Assembly: GCA_963815285.1 (NCBI GenBank)
Contig: CAWFGB010000008.1
Location: 1,054,001 to 1,118,000 of the forward strand
Length of the DNA: 64,000 nt
Reading direction: 5' to 3'
Source: JACCSI01 sp963815285
Lineage (GTDB): Bacteria; Acidobacteriota; Vicinamibacteria; Vicinamibacterales; UBA2999
In this document: positions 1 through 9,670 of the stretch, in pieces
How positions within the stretch are numbered: position 1 is the stretch's first letter
How the letters are laid out: each line of letters begins with the position of its first letter
The notes under the pieces: generated by a model
What the model was told of the DNA's origin: nothing
Seen by the model: the letters and a program-made list of their open reading frames with translations, nothing else
Databases searched by the model: none
Made by a program: the position numbers and the translations under genes

Positions 1-209
1 GCCACATTGGCGAACTGCTCGTACGTCAGCCTGACCTGCTTATCGAGGCCAGGCATGGACTTGGCGAGCTCCTCCGCAGTCAGCCGGCCACCGTCGCGAT
101 TGGAAATGGTCCCGCCCGTCGCCAGCATATGGACGTGCGGAAGGGTTTGCGCTGCCGCCGACCCGGTCCAGAGCAGCAGGAACAGGACGAGGGCGAAAAG
201 CTGCGTCAT
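1..209 (-). CDS. L-asparaginase, N-terminal part (runs off the window)
   Basis: The first 69 or so residues are present; the rest lies beyond base 1. Residues 1-21 form a signal peptide (MTQLFALVLFLLLWTGSAAA, cleavage before QTLPH), so the enzyme is exported, probably to the periplasm. Directly after it comes HMLATGGTIS, the N-terminal asparaginase signature holding the catalytic threonine of the TGGTI motif. Members hydrolyse L-asparagine to aspartate and ammonia. The ATG overlaps the TGA of the upstream 68-aa gene (ATGA), so the two are probably translationally coupled. Only the N-terminus is visible, so substrate preference cannot be judged. Confidence 0.85.
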   Translation of the reverse strand, partial: MTQLFALVLFLLLWTGSAAAQTLPHVHMLATGGTISNRDGGRLTAEELAKSMPGLDKQVRLTYEQFANV

Positions 210-412
210 TGTTTGGTGCCGTTATACACCAAGGCGAGCCAGCGACTCAGCTGCGCCGCGGCCTCCTCAGGTGTGGTCCCGTAAAACGGCATCATCGAGG
301 TCGGCATGCCCGGTAAGCGCGCGATCTGCGCGCGCCAGCGGGATTGGGAAATGGCCTGCACTTCAATCATGTAGGTGCGGCCAGCGATATGTTTTTCGTA
401 GCGGTGTGTCAC
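206..412 (-). CDS. conserved-looking 68-aa protein upstream of asparaginase
   Basis: This is a short cytosolic-type protein of 68 residues with no signal peptide or membrane segment and no motif I recognise. It ends PLxxWLALVYNGTKQ and its stop overlaps the asparaginase start by 4 bases (ATGA), the best evidence that it is real. The central pattern (RLPGMPTSMMPFYGTTPEEAA) resembles small HicB-like or DUF-type beta-alpha proteins only in a general way. Function unknown. Confidence 0.55.
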   Translation of the reverse strand: MTHRYEKHIAGRTYMIEVQAISQSRWRAQIARLPGMPTSMMPFYGTTPEEAAAQLSRWLALVYNGTKQ

Positions 413-524
413 GTCGTCGGGCGAAAAAGAAGACCCGTGACTTTGGCACGCCCACGCCGGCGAAACAAGCGAAGCCTCGTACGAAGCACGCGGCAGCGAC
501 GATTTGGTCAGCCACTTAAGGCCG

Positions 525-546
525 AAAGATCGGCAGATCTTTTTTT
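525..546 (+). terminator. probable rho-independent terminator
   Basis: The perfect 7-bp arms AAAGATC (525-531) and GATCTTT (536-542) close a 4-base GGCA loop and run into a T tract to 546. The T run lies on the plus side, so it would end rightward transcripts. It sits 6 bases after a TAA (517-519) that closes a small basic reading frame. The stem is AT-rich and a competing GCCG/CGGC hairpin overlaps it, so strength is uncertain. Confidence 0.45.
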
Positions 547-624
547 GGGTGTCTCAGCGTCCACAGGCTTTCCACCGTCCATCCACAGGATTTGCACACC
601 TGATGTACCCTACAGTTGTTCCCA

Positions 625-2016
625 ATGTTGCTGAAGAGTGGTTTCGCGGCCGTCCTCTGGCTGCTCGCGTCTGCCGCGTCCGCGCAGACGACGGCCCCGC
701 TGTATCGGGTGTTCCTGGCCGACGGCAGCGCGTTGGCGAGCTTCGGGGAATGGGCGCGCGTCGAAGATCGGTTGGTCTTTTCGATGCCGCTGGCGCCTGG
801 CGCTGGACCGGGCGACCTGCATCTCGTGTCGCTGCCGGTTCAGCGCGTCGATCTTGCCCGGACCGAGCGCTACGCCGACTTGGTACGCGCCGCGCATTAT
901 GCCGCCACGCGCGGCGAAGCGGACTTCGCACAGCTCAGCAGCTCAGTCGCCCAAACGCTCAATCAAGTCGCGTCACTGCCTGATCCGCTCCAGCGGCTGG
1001 CCGCGGCGGAACAGGCCCGTCGCGCCCTGGCCGACTGGCCGGCCCAACATCACAACTATCGCGCCACCGAAGTCCGTGAGATCCTCGGCGTGCTGGATGA
1101 AGTGATTTCGAGCCTTCGCGCCTCGGCCGGCCTTGGCGCCTTTGATCTGTCGCTCTCCACCAACACGATCGCCATATCCGGCGAGCCCTTGCTGGCAGCG
1201 CCAACGCATGCGGATGTCGTGCAGCAACTGGTGACCGCCGCAACGCTCGTCGATTCACCCGCCGAGAAGGTGTCCCTCCTGCAGTCGGTCGTGGCGCTCA
1301 TCGACCGCGCCGTCGAATACCTGCCTGCCGCCGTGGCCGCCGCCATTCGATCGAGGGCGATCGGCGACATCATAGATGAGCAGCGCACGGACGAGGCGTA
1401 TGCCAGTCTGCGGATCACGGCCCTGGCTGACGCCGCGAGGTATGCGGAGGCCGCGGATGTGCGCAGCCTCGAGCTCGTGCGCCGGAGTGTGCACGCCCAG
1501 GACGAGAAACTCGGGACCCGCCGGCCCGACACCGTGGCTGGGGTCCTCGCGGCGCTCGACGCCCATCTCGAAGCCGCCCATCGCCTGCGGCTGGCTCAAG
1601 ATCAGTGGCTGCTCAATGAACGCGGAATGCGCGCCTACCGCCGCGCCGCACAGCCCCACATTCAGGCTCTCATCGCCCGCAAACCCAGCCTCGAGGACAT
1701 CAAGCTGCTCGCCGGCCCCGAGCCGCAGCGCCTGCGGCCGCTCGCACGCGACCTGGAACGGCAGCGACGACTCCTGCAGCTAATCGATCCACCCTCGACG
1801 CTGGCGGCTGTGCATGCGGCCTTTCGCAGCGCATACACATTGGCGGAAAACGCGGTTCAGTTACGCCGCAGCGCCGTCGAGATCGCCGATGTCGACCTCG
1901 CGCGACAGGCGTCTGCTGCAGCGTCAGGAGCCTTGATGCTGCTCGCGCGCGCGCTGGAAGACATGCGCGCGGCGCTGGAGCCGCCGCTGACGTTGAAGGC
2001 CTCCGCCCGCCCGTGA
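625..2016 (+). CDS. secreted alpha-helical protein of unknown function
   Basis: About 463 residues. The first 20 or so (MLLKSGFAAVLWLLASAASAQ) are a signal peptide, so it is exported. I chose the ATG at 625, since the in-frame TTG at 616 only adds three residues ahead of the signal peptide. The mature part is Ala/Leu/Arg-rich and predicted mostly helical, with repeated heptad-like stretches (residues 90-140, 270-330 and 390-460) but no catalytic motif I recognise. Its stop overlaps the GTG of the AddB-like gene (GTGA), so it is transcribed with addBA, although an exported protein in a DNA-repair operon makes no obvious functional sense. Confidence 0.75.
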   Translation: MLLKSGFAAVLWLLASAASAQTTAPLYRVFLADGSALASFGEWARVEDRLVFSMPLAPGAGPGDLHLVSLPVQRVDLARTERYADLVRAAHYAATRGEADFAQLSSSVAQTLNQVASLPDPLQRLAAAEQARRALADWPAQHHNYRATEVREILGVLDEVISSLRASAGLGAFDLSLSTNTIAISGEPLLAAPTHADVVQQLVTAATLVDSPAEKVSLLQSVVALIDRAVEYLPAAVAAAIRSRAIGDIIDEQRTDEAYASLRITALADAARYAEAADVRSLELVRRSVHAQDEKLGTRRPDTVAGVLAALDAHLEAAHRLRLAQDQWLLNERGMRAYRRAAQPHIQALIARKPSLEDIKLLAGPEPQRLRPLARDLERQRRLLQLIDPPSTLAAVHAAFRSAYTLAENAVQLRRSAVEIADVDLARQASAAASGALMLLARALEDMRAALEPPLTLKASARP

Positions 2017-3755
2017 CCACGCCGCGCCGGATCAGACTTACCCGCGCCGCCGACCTCGCCGTCTTCCGCACGACCCTGACCGACTGGATTCTCGGGCTGT
2101 CACACGAGCAGTCACGTGACACGTGCGTCCTGCTGCCAACTCGCGCGGCCGCCGAGCAATTGCGCCGCACGGTCGAAGATCGAGCCCTGTCGGAACATCG
2201 TGCCGCAATCATCTGGCCCGTGCTGGCGACGCGGCGGGACTTGTACGACGAGCTCGCCGGGCGCTTGACAGCACCGCCGAGGCCGTTGTCGCCCTTTGAA
2301 CGTGAGGTGCTGCTGTCGGCGGCTTGCCGCACCGTGATGGCCAGCGGCCTCTCGCTGCCGTACGACCTGCGCCCGGCGCTCGTCGCCGAGATGCTCGCGC
2401 TGTACGATCAGGTGCGCCGGCTCGGTCGCAGCGTCCACGACTTCGAGCGCAACTTTCGGGACGAGCTCGAGAAGGAACAGGAGACCGATCGAGGCGCGGC
2501 GCGCCTGCTCCAGCAGACGGTGTTTCTTGCTGGCGCATACCGCGAGTACGAAACGCGCATCAACGACCTTCGCGGCTACGACGAGCACGCGCTGCGCGAC
2601 ACCCTGATGCGTCAACCCGCCGTGAGGCCGCTGCGGCGCGTCGTGGTCTCGGTCGCCGACCGGCTTGCTGATCCGGACGGCGTCTGGCCTGCGGATTTCA
2701 ACTTACTGTCCAGGCTCCCCGGCCTCGAGCAGGTCGATGTGTTGTGCACCGAAGCGGTTCTCGCGGCAGGTTTCATCGAGCGTCTTTACGCGGCTTTCGC
2801 TGATTTGGAAGCGGTCCAGGTCGATGGCCCATCGCGCCTCGCACCGGTACTCGTCATCCCGGCAGTCATGACTGTCGACACCCGGGATCCAGTGAACGCG
2901 TCGTATCGCGACCGTGAAGAGGAACTCGCGGCCGTGGCGTCACGATTGAAGCAGGAGGCTCGCGAAGGCACGGCCGCGCCCCTCCATCGGACAGCACTTG
3001 TGGTCCGCCGTCCACTGCCGTACCTCTATCTCGCGCGCGATGTGTTCGCGGACGCGGGAGTGCCATTCGAGGCCTTAGACACGTTACCACTCGCGGCCGA
3101 GCCATATGCCGCAGCGCTGGATCTCGTGCTCGAAGCGGTGACCTCGGACTTCACGCGCGCATCGCTCATGTCGTTGCTGCGCTCGCCGCATTTTGACATT
3201 GGTGGCGCCTGCCGGTCCGAGATCGGCCGGCCCGAAGACCGGCCGCTACAGGACTGGGATGAGGCGATCGCCGCGTGTGACTTCGCACTCGCTGAGGCAC
3301 GCTACCTGGGCGGTCTCGATCGGCTGGCGCGTCTGGTTGAACAGTGGGCGGCTTTGGGTGCCCCGGCCACTCGAGAAGAGCGGCGTCGGCAGAGGGCCGT
3401 GCCGGCGTTGGTCCCATTGCTGGATGCGGCCCGCGCCCTCGAGCCGCTGTGTCGAACGACGCGTCTGGTTGACCACATCAGTACGCTCATCAACTGGTTG
3501 CGTCGATTCGACCAGCCACCAACCGCGCATGAGGAGACGCGTGCCCGTCGCCTGCGCGTCCGGGCGGCCGTGCTGGGGGCGCTCACCGCACTTCGAAGCG
3601 CGTACCGACCGCCACGATCCGCTGGCCGAAGGCGATGCGCCGATGCTTTCGGCGGCCATCCGCCGATGGCTCGGCAGCCAGACGTTTGCTGCGCGAACCG
3701 GCGCGCCGGGGCTGCAGATTCTGGACCCTCAAGCTGCGAGATACGGAGAGTTTGA
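2013..3755 (+). pseudogene. addB: AddB-like helicase-nuclease subunit, N-terminal part before a frameshift
   Basis: This is the N-terminal half of an AddB/PD-(D/E)XK family protein, partner of AddA in the complex that resects double-strand DNA ends for recombination. Useful coding runs from the GTG at 2013 to about 3605; after LTALRSAY the frame degenerates into Arg-rich nonsense and stops at 3755. The true continuation is in the next frame from about 3607 (DRHDPLAEGD). The N-terminus has VLLPTRAAAEQL, as in AddB inactive helicase domains, and shows no Walker A motif. The GTG overlaps the stop of the preceding gene. It is either a sequencing indel (one extra base, or two lost, near 3595-3610) or a genuine lesion; AddA downstream is intact. 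Confidence 0.75.
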
Positions 3756-5070
3756 CGACATTCAGATAGTCGGTCTGATTGAAGGTGAATGGCCCGAACG
3801 ACCGCGCCGCAATGTGCTGTATCCGTCGTCACTGCTGACGCTGCTCGAACCGCTGCCGGCGATCGCCGATCCCGCCCAGCAGGAACGCAATGCATTGCAG
3901 AGTGCTCGCGCCCAGTTTCGCGATCTCATGTTCTCGGCGGCGAAGCGCGTTCGCTTGTCCGCATTCGCGCTCGAGCACGATGCGGTGGTTGAACCCTCCG
4001 TCCTACTCGACGATGTCCCGGCCTTCGGGTTAGTGACCATCCAGGGCGTCACCGTTCCATCTCGGGTCGCCTACTCCGAGGCGCTTGCGTTGGAGCCGCG
4101 CCGTGCCGACGTGCTGCCGGAGCAGGCCGCTGCATGGGGGGTCATGCGGCTCGGCGACGACGGCCGCCCTGCGGCGCGCCTGCGAGGCGACGCCGGAGCC
4201 TGGCGCCTGCCGAGAGTGTCAATCAGCCGGCTCGAGCTGTTCCTCAACTGCCCGTTCAAGTTCTTCGCGGCGCAAGTGCTGAAGCTCGAGGAGCAGCCGG
4301 AGGACGAGGCGATTCAGACTCCGCTCCAGCGCGGCCGATTTCTGCACGACTTATGGGAACGCTTCTTTGACGAATGGCAGACGCGTGGGTACGGCCGCAT
4401 TGAGCCCGATCTGCTGGACGAGGCGCGGCGCTTGTTCGCAGAGATCAGCGAGGACGCACTGGAGACACTGTCGCCCGCGGAGGCCGCTCTCGAACGACAA
4501 CGGCTGCTTGGTTCGGCAGTGGACCCGGGCATCGCGCATCGGGTGTTCGCGATGGAGGCGAGCCGCCCCGTGCGCATCACCGAACGGTTGTTGGAGTTTC
4601 CGCTCGAGGGCGAGTTTGTCTTCAGGACGAAAGATGGGGCGAGCCGGACAATCGCGATCAATGCCAAGACCGACCGAATTGATGCCCTGGCCGACGGCAC
4701 GATCAGGGTCATCGACTACAAATCCAAGAACACGCCCGATCTGAAGGTTGCCCTTCAACTCCCAATCTACGCCCGGCTCGCACGCGAGGTGCTGCAGCGC
4801 TCTCAGGGCAAGTCGATGGCGCTCGGCGAGGCCCTGTACCTTTCGTTTGAGGGCGACAAGGCGGTCGTTCCCCTCCGTCCGGCGAGAGGTCAGACGCTGG
4901 AGGACGTCATTGCCGATGCGGAGGATCGGGCGTTGCGTGCGCTCGATCGCATCAATGACGGCCAGTTCCCCGTGCGGCCTCAGAAGAAATCGATGTGCGG
5001 ACCGTGCTCGTTCCGCACCGTCTGCCGCCTCGAGATTGTCGAAGCCGAGAGAGACGCGGCCGATGAGTGA
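3607..5070 (+). pseudogene. addB: AddB-like subunit, C-terminal part with Fe-S nuclease domain
   Basis: This continues the AddB-like protein after the frameshift. IQIVGLIEGEWPE near the start is the usual helicase-core signature. The nuclease domain follows: SRLELFLNCPFKFF, then RIDALADGTIRVIDYKSKNT with the Asp...Asp-Tyr-Lys metal site, and near the end MCGPCSFRTVC. The Cys of NCPF plus the three Cys of CGPCx5C match the iron-sulfur staple of AddB/Cas4-type nucleases. The end overlaps the AddA start by 8 bases. Together the halves make about 1,019 residues, normal for AddB. The catalytic residues are intact, so the function may well survive if the frameshift is an assembly error. Confidence 0.8.
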
Positions 5071-8000
5071 AGGGCAACAGCGCCTCGACTTCGAGGCCGG
5101 AGATCCGCTCGAGCAGCGCGACGCAGATGCGCGCGTGCTGGCGGTCGATCCACGCCGGAACGTCGCCCTCGAGGCGTCAGCAGGCACGGGGAAGACGCGC
5201 GTTCTGGTTGATCGTTATGTCGGCCTGCTCGCGGCAGGCGTCAAGCCGCGCAACATCCTGGCGATTACCTTCACTCGGAAGGCCGCTGCAGAGATGCGGC
5301 AACGGATTCTGCTCGAACTGACCACGCGGCACCGAGAGAAAACCATCGCCGACGAACTCTGGCACTCGATCCGGGGCAGCCTCACTGACATCTCCATCTC
5401 GACAATCGACGCGTTCTGCCTCGCACTGCTGCGAGAGTTTCCACTCGAGGCCGATGTGGATCCCGGTTTCGAGCTGGCCGACGAGACCGAAACGCCCCGG
5501 CTGGTGGACGATGCGCTCGAGCGGACGCTTCGTGTCGGGCGAGGTCTTGCGACCGAGCAGGAGGAAACGGCGCTGCTGTTCTCCCAGCTCGGCGAGTATC
5601 AACTGCGCCAAGGGCTGGCGCGCTTGATCGATCGGCGCCTGGTCGCATGGGACGCCATGGCGCGCTTCCTGCGCGGCAGCCACGAAGCGACCATTGAGCA
5701 GGCCGTCGCCATTCTGCACGCCCGGTTGCGCAGCGCCATGAGCAGCGTGCCGGGCGGGGTGTCCACTCTGCTGACTACGGGTCCGAACCACCCGGAGTTT
5801 GCGCTGTTTGCCCGCGACCTCCATGTTCTGCTGGCCGAACCGGGTCCGTCCCCGGCCCTTACGCAAGCGCTGCTCGAGCGCATTCGCGACCACTTTCTCA
5901 CCCAGGACGGCGAGCCGCGCAAGCGGTTGTCGATCTACAAGAAAGCCGAGTTCCGCTCCGCAGGCGATTACGACAAGCACGTAGCAACCGTGCAGGCGCT
6001 CGGCCCGTATCTGGTCCAGGCTCTTCGTGAATACCGGCGCGATATCAACGTCGTTCTAGTGCGCGCAGTCCGACAACTCTATGCCATCGCCCTCGAGGAA
6101 TACGAGCGTACGCTGCGCAAACACGGCGTGCTCGATTTTTCCGACGTGCTTCAGCGCACGCTGGCGCTCCTCGGCCAGATGGAGGAGTTCTCGCGCAGCC
6201 GGTTCAAGCTCGAGGCGCGCTATCAGCACGTCCTGGTGGATGAATTCCAGGACACCAGCCGCGCGCAGTGGGCACTGGTCGAGTTGTTGGTCAAATCGTG
6301 GGCGTCGGGCCTCGGGCTTGGCTCACGCGATCTGGAGCCCTCGATCTTCATCGTCGGTGATCGGAAGCAGTCCATCTACGGGTTCCGCGACGCCGAAGTC
6401 GCGGTGCTCGACGAGGCGTCACGGTACATCGAAGCTCTTCGGCCCATCGGACAAGTGCGGACGGCCATCACTCGAAGCTTTCGGTCCGTTCGAGAGCTCC
6501 TGCACTTCGTCAACGACGTATTCACCGCCATTGAGAAGGCCCCCGGCCGCCCCGATGCGTTCCGCTACTCCGAAGATGACATGTTTCCGCTGACGTCCGT
6601 GGAGGCGACCAGCGCTGAGGCTCTTGGCCTGGTATCGGCGCAGTCCGACGAGCAACAAGCCGAAAGCGTCGCCGAAGAGATTGCACGTCTGTTGATAAGC
6701 GGTGCTACCGTGCGCGATCGGGAGACGGGTGTCAGGCGAGCCCTGCGACCAGGTGATATCGCCGTTCTCTTCAGGACACGCGATGGTCATCGCCTGTTCG
6801 AGGACGCGCTGGCGCGGCGAAGAGTCCCATACTACGTGTACAAAGGATTGGGGTTCTTCGACGCCGACGAGATAAAAGATGTGCTGGCGCTACTCGGTTT
6901 CCTCGCACGACCGCAATCCGAACTGCACGCCGCGGCCTTTCTGCGTTCGCGTTTCGTTCGCGTGTCTGATGAAGCGTTGAAGCTGCTGGCACCAGACCTG
7001 GCGGCCAGCGTCACCGGTGAGGCCCTACCCGCGCGCTGGCCGGAACTCCACCAGGACGACCAGACTCGCCTCCAGCTCGCTCGCTCGGCCGTGCCGGGCT
7101 GGCTCGCCCTGGTCGATCGGCTTCCGCCCTCTGAGCTGTTGGACCGAGTCCTGGCCGAATCGGCATATGCCGCGGAACTGGCGGGCCCGGCCTATCGTCA
7201 GGCGCGCGAGAACCTGAAGAAGATCCGCGGTCTCGTCCGGCGCATTCAGAACCGCGGGTACGCAACGGTCGGCCGCATTGTCGATCATTTCGCACAGCTC
7301 GTCGCCGGCGGGGATGAATCGAACGCCATCATCGACGCCATCGATGCCGTCAACCTGATGACGGCACACGCCGCCAAAGGCCTCGAGTTCCCGGTCGTGT
7401 TCATCGTCAATCTCCAGCGCGGCAGTGGCGGGTCGCCCGATCCGATTCGGGTCTTTCCGACACCTTTCGGCCAGGAAGAGGACGCGGAGCCCGCCGTGTC
7501 GATCGGCGAACACGAAAGCGATGGCGACCGCGACGCCGAAGCGCGCGAGTCGGAGGAGAACAAGCGCCTGCTGTACGTAGCGCTGACGCGCGCGCGCGAC
7601 CGCCTGTACCTGTCGGCGACGGTGAGCGCAGATGGCCGCCTCTATGCCGGCAAGGGGGGCCTGGGGCGAACCCTGCCACCATCTCTGGCGCAGCTCTTCA
7701 CGCTCGCGGTGTCGAGTGTGGAATCGCAGGTGACGTGGGAAGGGCAGACGGCACGTCACGTCTTCAGCGTGGTGAAAGGTTCCGAGGAGTCGCCCACGAT
7801 GGGCGAGGTTGAGACGGTAAACAAGAACGCTGTCGATGATTTCGCGCCGATGGTTGCAGACGGCGCTCGTCGGGTTCCCGTCACTGCGGCCGGCTCCGCC
7901 TCCCAGTCTTACTCCGAGCCAATGGAAGACGGGGAAAGGTCCTCGTTAGAAGCCGGTGTGCTCGTCCACCGTGCCTTAGAGGCAGGGACCGACGACCTCG

Positions 8001-8404
8001 AAGCCTTGTTGCGCGACGACGAGCGGGCAGGCATCGACGATGTGGCAGCGTTGCTCGTTAAGGCACGCGAGGCGTTGACGAGGATCCGAGTGCATCCCGA
8101 CGTGCTGGAGATCTTCGGTGATGGCGCGTCGATCGTATGGCGTCGACACGAGGTTCCGTTCTCCTGGAAATCGCTGAACGGAACGATTGTCCGTGGCACG
8201 TTCGATTGCCTGATCGAGCGGGTGACCGGAGCCATCGAAGTTCTCGAATTCAAGACCGGGCAGCCCACGCCCGAGCACCAGCGCCAGCTCGAGGCCTATG
8301 TGGCGGCGGCACAAGCGCTGTTTCCGACACGGATGGTTCGCGGGCGCCTCATTTATTCGAGCCATTTCGAGACAACTTTCGACCGTAGCCTGCGTCTAAC
8401 CTAA
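5063..8404 (+). CDS. addA: AddA-like UvrD/RecB-family helicase-nuclease
   Basis: 1,113 residues. It has a complete SF1A helicase set: Walker A EASAGTGKTR (about 36-46), TFTRKAAAEMR, Walker B VLVDEFQD (about 390), IVGDRKQSIYGFR, TRSFRS, LMTAHAAKGLEFPVV and LLYVALTRARDRLYL. The C-terminal RecB-type nuclease domain reads GTFDCLIE...EVLEFKTG (about 1062), followed by HQRQLEAY. It would unwind and degrade broken DNA ends with AddB. The ATG at 5063 overlaps the addB end by 8 bases; the open frame reaches further upstream, but that extension is antisense-like to addB and lacks family similarity. No frameshift is present here. Confidence 0.92.
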   Translation: MSEGQQRLDFEAGDPLEQRDADARVLAVDPRRNVALEASAGTGKTRVLVDRYVGLLAAGVKPRNILAITFTRKAAAEMRQRILLELTTRHREKTIADELWHSIRGSLTDISISTIDAFCLALLREFPLEADVDPGFELADETETPRLVDDALERTLRVGRGLATEQEETALLFSQLGEYQLRQGLARLIDRRLVAWDAMARFLRGSHEATIEQAVAILHARLRSAMSSVPGGVSTLLTTGPNHPEFALFARDLHVLLAEPGPSPALTQALLERIRDHFLTQDGEPRKRLSIYKKAEFRSAGDYDKHVATVQALGPYLVQALREYRRDINVVLVRAVRQLYAIALEEYERTLRKHGVLDFSDVLQRTLALLGQMEEFSRSRFKLEARYQHVLVDEFQDTSRAQWALVELLVKSWASGLGLGSRDLEPSIFIVGDRKQSIYGFRDAEVAVLDEASRYIEALRPIGQVRTAITRSFRSVRELLHFVNDVFTAIEKAPGRPDAFRYSEDDMFPLTSVEATSAEALGLVSAQSDEQQAESVAEEIARLLISGATVRDRETGVRRALRPGDIAVLFRTRDGHRLFEDALARRRVPYYVYKGLGFFDADEIKDVLALLGFLARPQSELHAAAFLRSRFVRVSDEALKLLAPDLAASVTGEALPARWPELHQDDQTRLQLARSAVPGWLALVDRLPPSELLDRVLAESAYAAELAGPAYRQARENLKKIRGLVRRIQNRGYATVGRIVDHFAQLVAGGDESNAIIDAIDAVNLMTAHAAKGLEFPVVFIVNLQRGSGGSPDPIRVFPTPFGQEEDAEPAVSIGEHESDGDRDAEARESEENKRLLYVALTRARDRLYLSATVSADGRLYAGKGGLGRTLPPSLAQLFTLAVSSVESQVTWEGQTARHVFSVVKGSEESPTMGEVETVNKNAVDDFAPMVADGARRVPVTAAGSASQSYSEPMEDGERSSLEAGVLVHRALEAGTDDLEALLRDDERAGIDDVAALLVKAREALTRIRVHPDVLEIFGDGASIVWRRHEVPFSWKSLNGTIVRGTFDCLIERVTGAIEVLEFKTGQPTPEHQRQLEAYVAAAQALFPTRMVRGRLIYSSHFETTFDRSLRLT

Positions 8405-8426
8405 TAAGCCCTGCCGGAGCCCAACG

Positions 8427-8651
8427 ATGCAGCACGCTTACGACACCCGCCACCGCCAAACGGGGACTTACGCGCTCGACACGCTTCAGGCGCTGCCCTG
8501 TGGGTGTATCGCGGCGGTGTTCCGGACCCAGCCGCTCGACACGGAGATCGTGTCACTCGAGGCGCGCGGGCCGCACTGTGTGTACACGGACCACAAAACG
8601 GGTCGTGTGCTTGGCTTGAGCACCGCAGAAGGAGGCCGCCTCAGCCGATGA
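8427..8651 (+). CDS. 74-aa hypothetical protein
   Basis: A small soluble protein, 22 bases after addA. It has a CGC pair (residues 25-27), one later Cys and a beta-rich C-terminal half (HCVYTDHKTGRVLGL). No signal peptide, membrane span or recognised family. The region before the ATG (GGAGCCCAACG) has a weak GGAG. Its close spacing to addA suggests co-transcription, but nothing shows a role in repair. Confidence 0.5.
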   Translation: MQHAYDTRHRQTGTYALDTLQALPCGCIAAVFRTQPLDTEIVSLEARGPHCVYTDHKTGRVLGLSTAEGGRLSR

Positions 8652-8787
8652 TTTGTTGTTCAAATGACGAATCAGATTTTGTGTGGACCTCCGCTCTGCC
8701 CTCTCATACAATTCTCTTCTACGTCGGGCTTGATTGGCGCGGCTCTTGCGGGCTGGGCTCGGGTTGACGAAGAGAGGAGCTCGTTAG

Positions 8788-9009
8788 GTGGCATTGACCT
8801 GCCCGAATTGTGGAAACGCGCGAAGTTTTCAGGTGAAAACCCTTCAAGTTCACGTCGTGCAACTCAACGACGAGCGTGTGGACGTTACCGAAGAAAGCCG
8901 TCCGGCGGTGTTCGAGGTCCTCTGCGACGAGTGTGAAACCGCGTTGGATTTTGCGCAGGTGGAAGAGACCCTGCGCCGCGAGGTTCTGCTCACGATCGGC
9001 GCTCGCTAG
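8788..9009 (+). CDS. 73-aa zinc-ribbon-like protein
   Basis: It starts at GTG 8788 behind a GAGGAG Shine-Dalgarno sequence (about 8774-8779). CPNCGN at residues 5-10 and CDEC near 46-49 make a likely four-cysteine zinc ribbon; the rest is acidic and beta-rich. The family is not recognised. Its TAG stop (9007-9009) shares a palindromic CTAG with the stop of the opposite-strand gene 9006-9161. Confidence 0.65.
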   Translation: MALTCPNCGNARSFQVKTLQVHVVQLNDERVDVTEESRPAVFEVLCDECETALDFAQVEETLRREVLLTIGAR

Positions 9010-9161
9010 CTCTCGTCCGCATCTTCGAAGTAATCGCACTCCCGGCACACCCACTCCTGGACGACCGTTCGAATTTCCTGTGAACTCCCAGGCACACGCG
9101 TGATGGTCTCACGTGTCTGAAGGGTCATGCGGTCGCCGCACATCGGACATTCTTTCTGCAT
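9006..9161 (-). CDS. 51-aa zinc-ribbon protein (short gene)
   Basis: Translation from ATG at 9161 gives MQKECPMCGDRM...EWVCRECDYFED...S, 51 residues. The CPMC and CREC pairs form a plausible zinc ribbon similar in spacing to small YgiT-type or rubredoxin-like fingers, with an acidic tail. A purine-rich GGAGGCGC lies just ahead of the start on the minus strand, a good Shine-Dalgarno sequence. It is convergent with and overlaps the preceding plus-strand gene by exactly the CTAG at 9006-9009. Function unknown. Confidence 0.65.
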   Translation of the reverse strand: MQKECPMCGDRMTLQTRETITRVPGSSQEIRTVVQEWVCRECDYFEDADES

Positions 9162-9189
9162 TGCGCCTCCTGGCACCCCGGCGTGTGTG

Positions 9190-9666
9190 ATGTTACGCTA
9201 CGTCAGGCACGTGAAGTATTCCTGGCGCGTTGACGAATCGTGGATGGCAGTAGAACGCTCGCCGGCAGTCGAGCGGGAATTCGATCGCTCGTTTGCCGAC
9301 GAGATCGCTATTGATTTTCCCGCCGTGGGCGACAAGGTGGCGCGCATGCGCCACGCCTTTGTCGCGTCCGATGTGGTCATCGACTGGTTGCGCGCCGAGA
9401 TTCACCTGTCTCCCCGGCAGGCGGGCGCGGGCGCCGCAGTACCGATTGAGCTGCCCGTGCGCTCGACCTGCAACACCTGTGGAGGCCGCGGCGAGGTCTG
9501 GGGCGACCGATGCCAGGCGTGCGAAGGATCCGGTCATGCGTTTCACAACCAGACCCTGACGGTGTCCGTCCCGCCCGGCGTGTCCCACGGCGCGCGATTC
9601 ACCTTCAGCGTGTCCCCACCGCGCGGCCTCAGAACGCGCGTCGAAGTCCGCGTCGCCGTCTCGTGA
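9190..9666 (+). CDS. DnaJ-type zinc-finger protein
   Basis: About 158 residues from ATG 9190. The frame is open to 9127, but that start would sit inside the divergent zinc-ribbon gene. The C-terminal half carries CNTCGGRGEVWGDRCQACEGSG: two CxxCxGxG repeats, half the four of DnaJ, enough for one zinc. It is followed by TVSVPPGVSHGARFTFSV, like the start of a DnaJ substrate-binding barrel. The N-terminal 85 residues are unrelated to the J domain, so it is not a canonical co-chaperone. The next gene begins 4 bases after the stop. Confidence 0.65.
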   Translation: MLRYVRHVKYSWRVDESWMAVERSPAVEREFDRSFADEIAIDFPAVGDKVARMRHAFVASDVVIDWLRAEIHLSPRQAGAGAAVPIELPVRSTCNTCGGRGEVWGDRCQACEGSGHAFHNQTLTVSVPPGVSHGARFTFSVSPPRGLRTRVEVRVAVS

Positions 9667-9670
9667 CCCC

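Noticed and set aside
560..600. Two copies of TCCACAGG suggesting DnaA boxes or an origin
   Set aside because: They do not match TTATCCACA well, there are only two, and no dnaA or dnaN is near.
8652..8787. Promoter search before the zinc-ribbon gene
   Set aside because: A TACAAT-like box exists near 8707, but no -35 lies at an acceptable distance.
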